This document shows positions 34,434-42,230 of a stretch of 49,062 nucleotides of DNA, in pieces. Position 1 is the stretch's first letter. Each line of letters opens with the position of its first letter. The stretch is taken from the NCBI GenBank assembly GCA_946500895.1, contig CAMMXG010000001.1:64705-113766 (forward strand), given 5' to 3'. This stretch comes from an uncultured Mycoplasma sp. GTDB taxonomy: Bacteria; Bacillota_I; Bacilli_A; RF39; UBA660. The notes beneath the pieces are model-generated. The model ran no database searches, was not told the DNA's origin, and saw only the letters and a program-made list of their open reading frames with translations. The position numbers and the translations under genes are program-made.

Positions 34434-35284
34434 AAAGTAGTATTTCTTATATTATCAATAAAATCACGCATAATTGTTAGATAAGTTTCATTATTATTCG
34501 CTTCTTCATCTGTTAATGTATACATCGTATCAACATTGATAATATTCGCATCATATTCACTTTCTAATGAAGAAATAAAATCTGTTTTTTCATCAGTATC
34601 ACATAAATAAAAATCAGTATAAGTACCATCATCAAAAGCTTCTTGTATAGCTTCTCCATTACTATCTTCATTTAAAATAACAACATCAAAACCATAATTC
34701 CTTAAAAAGGCAAGCTTCCTACTAGATACGACAATAGTTGGATTCCCATCACTTCTCGCTTCTGTTGCCACACTTCTAAGTTCCGCATCCATAAAAGATA
34801 AAGTCACTTCTAATTCATCATATCTTTCATTAATTGCCTCACTTAAGACCGTACTTGTCGTATAATCCATTAAATTATTACGAATATTTTTAGCTAACAT
34901 CAAAAAATTATTCGGTGATAACCACAATTCTTCAATTGCATATTCATAATTTAAACCATAAGAAACATCAATTAAAAGTAAATCCGGATTTTGATTTAAA
35001 AATTCCCGAGCAAGTTCTTTTTCATTTGTTAAACCATTATAAACAAATAAATTCCCACTACTATAATTTTGCTTTTGTCTATTAGTAAGTTCATAATTAG
35101 CTACATCGGCCCCATGTGGATAAATACTACTAACATTACTTTCTTCTCCATATAAATAATTCGTTAAATATTCAATTGGATATATTGTGGTATAAACATC
35201 ACCACTATTTAAACTACCATCCCCACAACCTGATAATCCAAGGATAAATAAACTAAATATTACAACTTTTAAAATTTTTCTCAT
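34427..35284 (-). CDS. ZnuA/TroA-like lipoprotein with lost metal ligands
   Basis: 285 residues. Lipoprotein signal peptide with lipobox LSGC (Cys about residue 20). The fold matches cluster A-I metal-binding ABC proteins: VYTTIYPIEYLTNYLYG, SIYPHGADVANYELT, FVYNGLTNEKELARE and LWLSPNNFLMLAKNIRNNL (the WLDPxN block). But the usual His ligands are not where expected: the His-rich loop before W-L-x-P is absent, and VVSSRKLAFLRNYGFD has no His. Only one His (YPHG) remains. It has no permease or ATPase gene next to it. A changed ligand or a structural role seems likely. Confidence 0.75.
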   Translation of the reverse strand: MRKILKVVIFSLFILGLSGCGDGSLNSGDVYTTIYPIEYLTNYLYGEESNVSSIYPHGADVANYELTNRQKQNYSSGNLFVYNGLTNEKELAREFLNQNPDLLLIDVSYGLNYEYAIEELWLSPNNFLMLAKNIRNNLMDYTTSTVLSEAINERYDELEVTLSFMDAELRSVATEARSDGNPTIVVSSRKLAFLRNYGFDVVILNEDSNGEAIQEAFDDGTYTDFYLCDTDEKTDFISSLESEYDANIINVDTMYTLTDEEANNNETYLTIMRDFIDNIRNTTLG

Positions 35285-35344
35285 TTATAGTCCTCCATGA
35301 CTATTATTATTTTAAATTATTTTTAAAAATAAATCAATAGAATA

Positions 35345-37189
35345 TTAATTCCAACTAAGCAAGAGTTCATTTAATTTATCTTCCAATTTTTTTATTTTAG
35401 CCTCTATTTCTTGATATTTTTCTTTATTTGTATAAACTTCTTCTAAAAATAATTCTTTCTTTAACTCTTCTATTTCTGCTTCTAGTTTATTAATTTGTTT
35501 ATCAAGAGAATGGGTTTGTTTTTTACTTTCCTTTTTAATTTTTTCAGGTATTTTTTCTATATCCTTTAATGGTTCTTCCATCTCTTTTTTCTTCTCCAAA
35601 TAATCATCATAAGCATAATCATAATAAGTTACCATTTTACCATCAAAATCTAAAATAGAATCAGATAGTTTTTTAATAAAATAGCGATCATGAGAAACAA
35701 AAAGGATTGTACCAGGATAATGAGCTAAAATATCTTCTAATTTTTCTTTTGATAAAATATCTAAATGATTTGTTGGTTCATCAAGAATTAAGAAATTAGC
35801 ATTACTAAAAATCACTTCACATAGTGCAAGCCTCACCTTTTCTCCACCTGATAAAACTTCTATTTTTTTATTAATATCTTCCGGATAAAACATAAAACTT
35901 GCTAAAGCAGAACGTATTTCAAAATCATTTTTTAAGGGAAATTTTTTCCTAAAATCTTCATAAACAGTTAAATTAGAATCAAGAGTATCAAATTGTTGAT
36001 CAAAATAAGCAGTAGTAACATGATACCCAAATTCACAAGTACCAGATAGTGCTGGAAGATACCCCATAATTGTTTTCAAAAGTGTTGATTTGCCACTTCC
36101 ATTACCACCAACAATTCCCATTCTTTTTCTTTTATTTAAAGTAAAAGTTGCTTCACCCAAAGCACTCATATAGCCAAATTCTAAGCGATCCACATTTAAA
36201 ACCACTCTACCACTTTCCTTAAAATTGGCAAAATTCGCATGAAAAGTAGTTCGATTTTCTTTTTCAGGTGCTTCTATTTTGACCATTCTCTCAATTTGTT
36301 TTAATTTGGACATAGCCATACGAGCTTTTGATGGTTTATAACGAAAACGATCGGCGATTCTTTGCAATCTAGCAATTTCTTTTTGTTGACGTTCATAACT
36401 TTTAATATAAGCTTCTCTTCTTATCTTTTTCTCTTTTTCGTAAGTATCATAATTACCATTATAAAGGGTTGTCTCACCATACTCTATTTCGTAAATTTTA
36501 TTAGCAACTCGATTAATAAACATTCGATCATGTGATACAACCATAAAAGTTTTCGGATAATTCTTTAAATAATCTTCTAACCATTCCACTCCCAAAATAT
36601 CTAAATGATTCGTTGGTTCATCTAGAATAAGCAAATCTGGTTTACTTAAAACAAGTTTGATAAAACTAATTTTAGTTTGCTCACCCCCAGAGAAAGCTGA
36701 AACTTTTTTATTTAAATCAGAGTCAGTAAAACCATTTTTAGTTAAAGCCGTTAAATATTCTTTTTTATAATCATACCCACCAATATTTTTATAATATTCC
36801 TCTAATTCGACATAATTACTAGTATCTTCTAATGTTGATGAGCCAGATTCTAACTTATACTCTAATGCCTCGAGTTTCCTTTCTACTTCAATGATAGGCT
36901 TATATACTTCTAATATTTCCTCTAATAAAGTATGATCTTCTATTAATCCCGCATTTTGTTTTAAAAAGCCAATATGAAAACTACCAAGAGTAGTAATTCC
37001 AAATTTTTCTTCACCCACACCCTCAGTAAATAAAGATGGATCAATAATTGCTTTTAAAAGAGTAGACTTTCCTGCTCCATTTCTTCCAACGATAGCAATA
37101 TGATCTTTATCTTTAATCTCTAAATTAATATTTTCAAGAATTGTTTTAGCATCTATCTCTACTGCCCCATTAACTACTTTAAAATACAT
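35345..37189 (-). CDS. ABC-F family ATPase
   Basis: 614 residues with two ABC domains and no membrane segment. First domain: GRNGAGKSTLLKAI, FSGGEQTKISFIKL, LLILDEPTNHLDI. Second: GGNGSGKSTLLKTIMG, LSGGEKVRLALCEV, FLILDEPTNHLDI. Between them is the ABC-F linker (P-site tRNA interaction motif; basic, about 235-310, including RFRYKPSKARMAMSKLKQ), and the C-terminus is coiled coil. ABC-F proteins bind the ribosomal E site and relieve stalling; some protect from antibiotics. It resembles housekeeping YdiF/YfmR types; resistance is not implied by sequence alone. Confidence 0.92.
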   Translation of the reverse strand: MYFKVVNGAVEIDAKTILENINLEIKDKDHIAIVGRNGAGKSTLLKAIIDPSLFTEGVGEEKFGITTLGSFHIGFLKQNAGLIEDHTLLEEILEVYKPIIEVERKLEALEYKLESGSSTLEDTSNYVELEEYYKNIGGYDYKKEYLTALTKNGFTDSDLNKKVSAFSGGEQTKISFIKLVLSKPDLLILDEPTNHLDILGVEWLEDYLKNYPKTFMVVSHDRMFINRVANKIYEIEYGETTLYNGNYDTYEKEKKIRREAYIKSYERQQKEIARLQRIADRFRYKPSKARMAMSKLKQIERMVKIEAPEKENRTTFHANFANFKESGRVVLNVDRLEFGYMSALGEATFTLNKRKRMGIVGGNGSGKSTLLKTIMGYLPALSGTCEFGYHVTTAYFDQQFDTLDSNLTVYEDFRKKFPLKNDFEIRSALASFMFYPEDINKKIEVLSGGEKVRLALCEVIFSNANFLILDEPTNHLDILSKEKLEDILAHYPGTILFVSHDRYFIKKLSDSILDFDGKMVTYYDYAYDDYLEKKKEMEEPLKDIEKIPEKIKKESKKQTHSLDKQINKLEAEIEELKKELFLEEVYTNKEKYQEIEAKIKKLEDKLNELLLSWN

Positions 37190-37245
37190 AATAATTCCCT
37201 CTTTAAGAATTATTGTACTAAATTTTTCGCTTAAAATCTACTAAT

Positions 37246-37575
37246 CTACCAAAAAAGTCCTTTTAAAGCATCAAATAAACCTGTAAGTCCTTTAGTCATA
37301 ACATCACTTATTCCATTGGTAATTTTATTACCAAACCTTGTAACACCAGTAGAATAATCTACACTATCATCTTCCAAATAATCTTTAATATCAACAACTT
37401 CACCGTTTGCTACATCACTCTCAAATTTCTCCATAGCTTCTTTTGTTAGTACTGCCTTATTTCCCATTCTTGTTTCATAATAACCAGATTCATAAGCAAT
37501 TAAAAGAGCAACAAAAACTAAAAAGAAGCAAAACAAAATCCGAAAAAAATATTTACTTTTTTTATTTTTCTTCAT
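37246..37575 (-). CDS. Small membrane protein in yqxA position
   Basis: 109 residues from the ATG at 37575 (AAGGAGG six bases upstream). Basic N-terminus MKKNKKSKYFF, one membrane helix (about 9-29), then an extracellular acidic segment and an amphipathic C-terminal end (GISDVMTKGLTGLFDALKGL). It overlaps the spoIIP-like gene by 14 bases. In Bacillus, the gene after spoIIP is yqxA (DUF3679), a protein of similar size and topology, so positional orthology is likely although sequence identity is not obvious. Confidence 0.65.
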   Translation of the reverse strand: MKKNKKSKYFFRILFCFFLVFVALLIAYESGYYETRMGNKAVLTKEAMEKFESDVANGEVVDIKDYLEDDSVDYSTGVTRFGNKITNGISDVMTKGLTGLFDALKGLFW

Positions 37576-38497
37576 AGTTTTCCTCCTTAATATAAGTAGC
37601 AATAACTTGAGATAAAACCTTCATCGAACGATTGACTTCATCAATCGTATTATAAACGCCTCCAACTTGAATTAACAATACTCTAGATGAAAAATCCTGA
37701 TTATAAACTCCCTGATAGCCAGTACCTCCACGTAAAGAAACGCCTCTAGATAAAGAAGAATTAATACTTTCTAATATGCGATTTAACTCTTTAGCAAATT
37801 CCTGATTATCTAGGTAACTTCCATTATCAGTTCCCACAACAAAAAGTATTTTAGCATAATCCACCCCATCAATATTCACAGTGGTAGCATCTCTTTCATA
37901 ATCTGATATTTGTAAATCAAAGAAATATTGCAAACTTTTATTTTCCTGCACCCTTTGTTCTAATAATATTCTAGATGCCGCATAACTATTCGTATAAGGA
38001 ATATCTTTTTCTTTCGCTATTTCCACAACACTTTGATCCTCAACAAAACTACCTATTTCTTGTTCTTTTAAATATTCACTTAAAATAAGACTAGCCTGTG
38101 TAACATAAGAAGGAATACTATAACTATTAAAATAATTACTTAAATATTGATCTGTCTGAAAAGTATTATAAATATAAACAACATTTGTTAAATCATGACT
38201 TACAATATTTTCCAATGAACTGTTTTCCCCCATCACTGGAAGAGTATCCTCAAAAAAAAATCCAAAAGAATTACGATAAAGATATTCTTTTCTTAAATTA
38301 GAAATCTGATATTCAGTAACATTTCCAAAACTATTACCAACTAAAACATTCAAAAAACTATCCTCTGAAACACGATTTAGCAAAAAATTGATAAGCACAT
38401 TAAAAAGAAATATAAAAAAGATTAAAAAAAGAAAAACAAAATAATAAAGTTTATATCTTGGCACCATTTTCCTTTTAATTGTAATAAATCTCCTCAT
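37562..38497 (-). CDS. spoIIP: SpoIIP-like protein lacking expected amidase residues
   Basis: 311 residues. One N-terminal membrane helix (about 17-40) and an extracellular domain. SpoIIP blocks are recognisable in the right order: VVYIYNTFQTDQY (where typical SpoIIP has YHTHxxE), FFDLQISDYERD (where DxHRD is usual), KILFVVGTDNG, FAKELNRILESI, YNQDFSSRVLLIQVGGVYNT (usual LIEVGG). The three positions expected to hold zinc or catalytic residues are F, Q/S and Q. It is therefore probably not an active N-acetylmuramoyl-L-alanine amidase. Synteny with the gpr-like gene and a yqxA-like gene (gpr-spoIIP-yqxA) supports orthology. A structural role or decay is possible. Confidence 0.75.
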   Translation of the reverse strand: MRRFITIKRKMVPRYKLYYFVFLFLIFFIFLFNVLINFLLNRVSEDSFLNVLVGNSFGNVTEYQISNLRKEYLYRNSFGFFFEDTLPVMGENSSLENIVSHDLTNVVYIYNTFQTDQYLSNYFNSYSIPSYVTQASLILSEYLKEQEIGSFVEDQSVVEIAKEKDIPYTNSYAASRILLEQRVQENKSLQYFFDLQISDYERDATTVNIDGVDYAKILFVVGTDNGSYLDNQEFAKELNRILESINSSLSRGVSLRGGTGYQGVYNQDFSSRVLLIQVGGVYNTIDEVNRSMKVLSQVIATYIKEENYEEK

Positions 38498-38554
38498 TTT
38501 TCTTCACCCATTATAATTATATAATGGAACATCTAAAAAAATTGTCAAACTATG

Positions 38555-38582
38555 AAAAAAGAAACCAATTTAATAGTTTCTT
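38555..38582 (-). terminator. Terminator after surface gene C
   Basis: Minus strand AAGAAAC, 10-base loop, GTTTCTT, then T-run. Confidence 0.8.
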
Positions 38583-38603
38583 AAGATTACATACAATTGA
38601 CTA

Positions 38604-39914
38604 TCAAGAAATTGTATAAGGATTAGAACTAGTGCCATCACCCGAAGAAATTGTAACATCAGACCGTAAATTAATAACAGGACGCACACCAAGTGCAATA
38701 TCCACACCCCAAGCGAAGAGCCATCCGTCCGACTTTACAATGAATACATTAGCCCCATCCCAACTGCCATTAACGCTAAATGGAGACATGGTCCAGTAGG
38801 CTTGTCCTGTATATAGGTAATAACTTGTGTTATTTGTTGCCCATACCCCACCAGCATATGCTACTTCATCAGCTGTGATTAATCCGATTGGATAATCTAA
38901 TGCTCCATTTCCGTCTTCACTTCCACTTGTTGTGAATAAGTCAATACTATTACTACATTCATATGTTGGTTGTTTATTATTTGCCAAACGATTATATACT
39001 GCATAGTCTGTTGCACTTATTCCTGTTCCACTTCCACTATATGGTGTTCTATCATTACAGAATCCGGTATTTCCATCTATTTTATCAGCATAACTTGATA
39101 AATTATTTGCGTACCAGGTATTTAATTCTCCTAATATAGTGCTATTTACTCCTGTTCCATGCACATTATTAGTTGTATATTTAAATCCTACGTATGCATT
39201 ATTATTATATGATGAGTTGAAGGCACTTGTTCCTGTTTGGGTTTCTGCACCCGTTGTGCTGGCGCTGGTTCCTTGATGAATTAACCTTAAACTTCCATCT
39301 TCATTGATTCTAATAATGCGCCAATACTTATTAGCAAATTTAACCCAATTATTGTCTACTGTTCCTCTAAAATAGTATGTTGTTCCTTTACTTGTCTCTT
39401 CTTTATATAATCCGTTGGTTGCTTCACCACATCCACTTGCACAACTTGTTTTACTAAAGTCTGGTATTCCTTCATTTACAATTAAATTTAATTTAGCTAG
39501 CATTTCATCTGCTAAATTTTTTTCTGTAAAATCTAAATAACATTTTGTTCCTTTTGTTGTAAATGGCATAATATTTAATGCTTTCGTATTACTATCATAG
39601 CTTATATTAATACTACTATCTTCTTCACCATTAACACTACAATAACTTTCTTCGGTTAATTCATAATTACCATCTGGGATTGTATCTACAGATTCACCAT
39701 CTACAGTTATAGCAATAACATTTAAGTCTGGTAATGTATAGTTAATTGTTCCGTTTACTAAAGGAATACTTTCTGTTACTCGATATTTAGCATGACTTCT
39801 AGTAACAACAAATACAACAAGAAGTACAACCACACAGACAAAGGCACATAAAAAATATAATCTATTCTTATGAGATTTAATAGTTTCAAATTCAATACTT
39901 CCATTTTTCTTCAA
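38604..39914 (-). CDS. Surface protein C: anchored scaffold with variable C-terminal patch
   Basis: 436 residues, third paralogue. Start is TTG at 39914: GAAAGAGG lies eight bases upstream, and this matches the ribosome binding site of gene A. A cytoplasmic start (LKKNGSIEFETIKSHKN), a membrane helix (about 20-40), then KYRVTESIPLVNGTINY and the scaffold blocks YCSVNGEEDSS, GTKCYLDF, TSKGTTYYFRG, KYWRIIRINEDGSLRLIHQG, FCNDRTPYSG, YPIGLITADEVAYAGG, YWTMSPF and GVRPVINLRSD. The patch between YWTMSPF and GVRPVI differs fully from A and B in most positions, although A-W and A-x-GVRP positions align with B. Divergent from two tandem double-HTH regulators. Confidence 0.8.
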   Translation of the reverse strand: MKKNGSIEFETIKSHKNRLYFLCAFVCVVVLLVVFVVTRSHAKYRVTESIPLVNGTINYTLPDLNVIAITVDGESVDTIPDGNYELTEESYCSVNGEEDSSINISYDSNTKALNIMPFTTKGTKCYLDFTEKNLADEMLAKLNLIVNEGIPDFSKTSCASGCGEATNGLYKEETSKGTTYYFRGTVDNNWVKFANKYWRIIRINEDGSLRLIHQGTSASTTGAETQTGTSAFNSSYNNNAYVGFKYTTNNVHGTGVNSTILGELNTWYANNLSSYADKIDGNTGFCNDRTPYSGSGTGISATDYAVYNRLANNKQPTYECSNSIDLFTTSGSEDGNGALDYPIGLITADEVAYAGGVWATNNTSYYLYTGQAYWTMSPFSVNGSWDGANVFIVKSDGWLFAWGVDIALGVRPVINLRSDVTISSGDGTSSNPYTIS

Positions 39915-39961
39915 TTTTATAACCTCTTTCACTATAAAATTGAAAATCCTTAACTATATTA

Positions 39962-39990
39962 AGTATAAGGTATAAAGTATTGAAAGTCAA
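39962..39990 (-). promoter_or_regulatory. Promoter of surface gene C
   Basis: Minus strand TTGACT (39985-39990), 17-base spacer, TATACT (39962-39967). Upstream bases AGTCAACAAAAA/TGTCTATAT/TTGCCC on the plus strand are repeated before the second regulator. Confidence 0.75.
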
Positions 39991-40065
39991 CAAAAATGTC
40001 TATATTTTGCCCGCTTTTAAGTTTTTACATTTCAATTTTAATAAAATCTAATTGGTGAATTTAAA

Positions 40066-40503
40066 ATGTATATTAATAGACTACATGAAATTTTAGAAAA
40101 GGACAATATTACAATTGCCAGTCTTTGCAAATATGTTGGGATAGATAGAAGCACCTTAGGTAAATATATAAAGGGCTATTTAACTATACCTTTAAAACAT
40201 TTAGATGCAATATGTAAATATTTTGATATCTCTCTAGATTATGTTTTTGGACTAACAAATTTAAAAAAATATCCTAACTATAAATATGAGATAGACACAA
40301 ATTTACTCGGGCTAAGATTAAAAGAGTTTAGAAAAAATAAAAAATTAACCCAAGAAAAATTAGCTAATGAACTTAAATGCACTCATTCTATTATTTCTGA
40401 ATACGAAAATAATAAGCGCTTAATATCTACATCACATTTATATACAATATGTAGAAAATATAAAATTTCTGCTGATTATCTTCTAGGTAAAATAAATAGT
40501 TAA
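40066..40503 (+). CDS. Double-HTH XRE regulator 1 (divergent from surface gene C)
   Basis: 145 residues with two XRE domains: MYINRLHEILEKDNITIASL (about 1-60) and LRLKEFRKNKKLTQEKLANEL (about 84-140), ending ISADYLLGKINS. GGTGAA precedes the ATG by seven bases. It is divergent from surface gene C and paralogous to the regulator at 6622 and to its neighbour at 40629, with which it shares much of its DNA sequence (recent tandem duplication). Expected to regulate gene C. Confidence 0.85.
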   Translation: MYINRLHEILEKDNITIASLCKYVGIDRSTLGKYIKGYLTIPLKHLDAICKYFDISLDYVFGLTNLKKYPNYKYEIDTNLLGLRLKEFRKNKKLTQEKLANELKCTHSIISEYENNKRLISTSHLYTICRKYKISADYLLGKINS

Positions 40504-40524
40504 GAATTCTCAATTTCTAATATT

Positions 40525-40553
40525 ATTATATACTTACATTTTTAATAAGTCAA
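40525..40553 (-). promoter_or_regulatory. Leftward promoter between the two XRE genes, with no gene to serve
   Basis: Minus strand TTGACT (40548-40553), 17-base spacer, TATAAT (40525-40530). It matches the promoters of surface genes A and C at the equivalent place relative to an XRE gene, but faces the 3' end of the first regulator. It may make an antisense transcript or be left over from a deleted surface gene. Confidence 0.65.
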
Positions 40554-40628
40554 CAAAAAAGTCTATATATTGCCCACTTTTATGTTTTATTATTCTTAAT
40601 TTTATAAAATCAAATTGGTGATATTAAG

Positions 40629-41081
40629 ATGTATATTAATAGATTACAAGAAATTTTAGAAAAAGATAACATTACTCTTACTAGTCTTTGTAAACTTGTT
40701 GGAGTAGATAGAAGTACTTTGGGTAAATATATTAGTGGCTATTTAATCATGCCATTAAAACACCTAAATACAATATGCAATTATTTTAACATTAGTTTAG
40801 ATTATAGTTTTGGTTTAACAAATAAAAAAACATATTCTAACTATAATTCTGATATAAATATAAAGTTATTTATTCAAAGATTAAAAGAATTTAGAAAAGA
40901 AAGAAAAATAACTCAAGAAAAACTAGCAGAAGACCTAGGTTGTTCTCGTTCTGCTATTTCTGAGTATGAAAACAATAAACGCTTGATAACTACTTCTCAT
41001 ATATATGATATCTGCAAAATCTATAACATCTCTGCTGACTTTCTACTCGGTAAAACAGATAGTCCTAAATACCTTAAATAA
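40629..41081 (+). CDS. Double-HTH XRE regulator 2
   Basis: 150 residues, two XRE domains (MYINRLQEILEKDNITLTSL and QRLKEFRKERKITQEKLAED), ending ISADFLLGKTDSPKYLK, very like the end of the regulator at 6622. GGTGAT precedes the ATG by seven bases. Tandem duplicate of the gene at 40066 with a duplicated upstream region. Followed by the bidirectional terminator and small-RNA locus 2, the same order as in cassette 1. Confidence 0.85.
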   Translation: MYINRLQEILEKDNITLTSLCKLVGVDRSTLGKYISGYLIMPLKHLNTICNYFNISLDYSFGLTNKKTYSNYNSDINIKLFIQRLKEFRKERKITQEKLAEDLGCSRSAISEYENNKRLITTSHIYDICKIYNISADFLLGKTDSPKYLK

Positions 41082-41107
41082 ACTAAGGTATTTTTTATAT
41101 TTTCGAC

Positions 41108-41136
41108 AAAGCGTCGAATTTTGTCGAACGCTTTTT
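41108..41136. terminator. Bidirectional terminator after XRE regulator (cassette 2)
   Basis: AAAGCG-TCGA, six-base loop, TCGA-A-CGCTTTTT; homologous to 7109-7139. Confidence 0.8.
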
Positions 41137-41137
41137 C

Positions 41138-41166
41138 TTGCTTTTCCCATAACTATACTTCATAAT
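41138..41166 (+). promoter_or_regulatory. Rightward promoter of small-RNA locus 2
   Basis: TTGCTT (41138-41143), 17-base spacer, CATAAT (41161-41166), same place and spacing as in locus 1. Transcript would begin near 41173 with GTGTATTAAGGAG. Confidence 0.5.
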
Positions 41167-41263
41167 ATTAACTTGTGTATTAAGGAGCAATGCTTGCCTT
41201 TGTTCTTTTCCATTTCTATTTTTACTTCCCTTACTCCTAGGGGGTTTTGGTTGTAGAAAAGAG

Positions 41264-41365
41264 GTGAACAAAGTAATGAAGGTTCGGTTAAAAGTAATTT
41301 TACCACGAATAAAAATAGCATTGGTCTTCTCGATAACAACCAATGCTAAAACAAATACAAAATAG
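41264..41365 (+). CDS. Candidate small peptide (33 aa) of type I toxin-antitoxin-like locus 2
   Basis: Frame from GTG at 41264 to TAG at 41363-41365, starting VNKVMKVRLKVILPRIKIAL and ending in a polar tail; an internal ATG at 41276 would give 29 residues, 11 bases after AAAAGAGG. Basic with a hydrophobic middle, homologous in position and start to the frame at 7273. Upstream CTTTGTTC-TTTTC can pair with GAAAAGA...GAACAAAG around the AGAGG, so translation may be blocked by a helix. The antisense RNA covers its 3' half. A different frame using TTG about 41193 (ends GFWL) has AAGGAG six bases before it. Coding unproven. Confidence 0.3.
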   Translation: MNKVMKVRLKVILPRIKIALVFSITTNAKTNTK

Positions 41366-41393
41366 GCATTGGATTGTCTCCTTAATGCACTAC
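41311..41393 (-). ncRNA. Antisense small RNA, locus 2 (about 83 nt)
   Basis: From the leftward promoter at 41400-41428 to a terminator: TAGCATTGGT, 13-base loop, ACCAATGCTA and five T at 41311-41315. The 5' end GTGCATTAAGGAG mirrors the 5' end GTGTATTAAGGAG of the opposing transcript. Same layout as 7314-7403. Confidence 0.6.
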
Positions 41394-41399
41394 AACTTA

Positions 41400-41428
41400 A
41401 GTATAATATTTTTCTCTAACAAATACAA
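41400..41428 (-). promoter_or_regulatory. Leftward promoter of antisense RNA, locus 2
   Basis: Minus strand TTGTAT (41423-41428), 17-base spacer, TATACT (41400-41405), boxes identical to locus 1. Confidence 0.7.
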
Positions 41429-41454
41429 TTTACAATTCATTTACATTTTAATAT

Positions 41455-42183
41455 TTAAAAAAATAAATCATTTAAAGCATCACTTATAATGGTACTAGTA
41501 AGATTAATAATTTCCTCCACATTAGGAGTTGTATACATTTTCTTTTCTTCTTCTAATACCAGAGGAACCCCAATCGCAATAATAGGAATTCCAAAAGTAT
41601 TCTTATCTATTCTTTTATTATCTTTAATAGCACTCCCCGGAATAATTCCCGTATTATTAATTTCTATAGAATTATTTAAAAGCTCTTTATCAGCAGTAGC
41701 TAAAGAATCAATCATAATAATAACACTTGGCTTTAATTTTTTAACAACCATTTCAATCAAAGCATAAGAACTAATCCCTGTCTTTTCTGTAACTTCTGGA
41801 TTAAATAAAGCTACTTTAGGAATATTTAAAAAATCCGTAAAATGATTGGTTGCCATTACTTTATTTGTTGTAGAAACACCCAAACTATCACACAACACAC
41901 TAGAGTTACCAAGGCCAATAATAAGAGGGTCTGTTGTTTTCAAATCTTTAAACAACCATTTTAATATTTTTATTAATTCTTTTTTTATCATTTTTTGTTT
42001 TTGATGCAAAGAAACATAATCGAAAATAATTGAAAAATAATCTCCCCTAACTCTTTTTACTAATTTTTCACTCTTATAATCTACACAAAAATGATTTACT
42101 TGATATCCACGATATTTCTTTTCATCTATTTTAAATTTTTCCTTTTCCAATATTTTAGATACATCCATAAACGCTTTCTTCAT
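41455..42183 (-). CDS. gpr: GPR-like germination protease
   Basis: 242 residues. The spore protease that degrades small acid-soluble proteins at germination (family A25). Recognisable blocks: LIIGLGNSSVLCDSLGV (usual GLGNxxVTPDALG), VTEKTGISSYALIEMVVKKLKP, VIIMIDSLATAD (usual IDALAAR) and INNTGIIPGSAIKDN, IPIIAIGVPLVLEE. The Asp in CDSLG and in IDSLA, equivalent to the two essential Asp residues of GPR, are kept. The N-terminal propeptide/early domain is about 100 residues shorter than in Bacillus (about 370 residues). ATG at 42183 has AAGGGTG six bases upstream. In Bacillus the order is rpsT...gpr-spoIIP-yqxA; here repeat-protein genes and cassette 2 have been added between. Confidence 0.8.
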   Translation of the reverse strand: MKKAFMDVSKILEKEKFKIDEKKYRGYQVNHFCVDYKSEKLVKRVRGDYFSIIFDYVSLHQKQKMIKKELIKILKWLFKDLKTTDPLIIGLGNSSVLCDSLGVSTTNKVMATNHFTDFLNIPKVALFNPEVTEKTGISSYALIEMVVKKLKPSVIIMIDSLATADKELLNNSIEINNTGIIPGSAIKDNKRIDKNTFGIPIIAIGVPLVLEEEKKMYTTPNVEEIINLTSTIISDALNDLFF

Positions 42184-42211
42184 AAATAACACCCTTATTA
42201 TTATGGAAAAG

Positions 42212-42230
42212 AAAAAAGAAGATATACTTC
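42212..42230 (-). terminator. Terminator after the shorter repeat-protein gene
   Basis: Minus strand GAAG, short loop, CTTC followed by six T; a weak stem. Confidence 0.5.

Noticed and set aside
21061-39914. Complete diversity-generating retroelement
   Set aside because: No reverse transcriptase and no template repeat were found in the window, so only a variable-patch observation is claimed.
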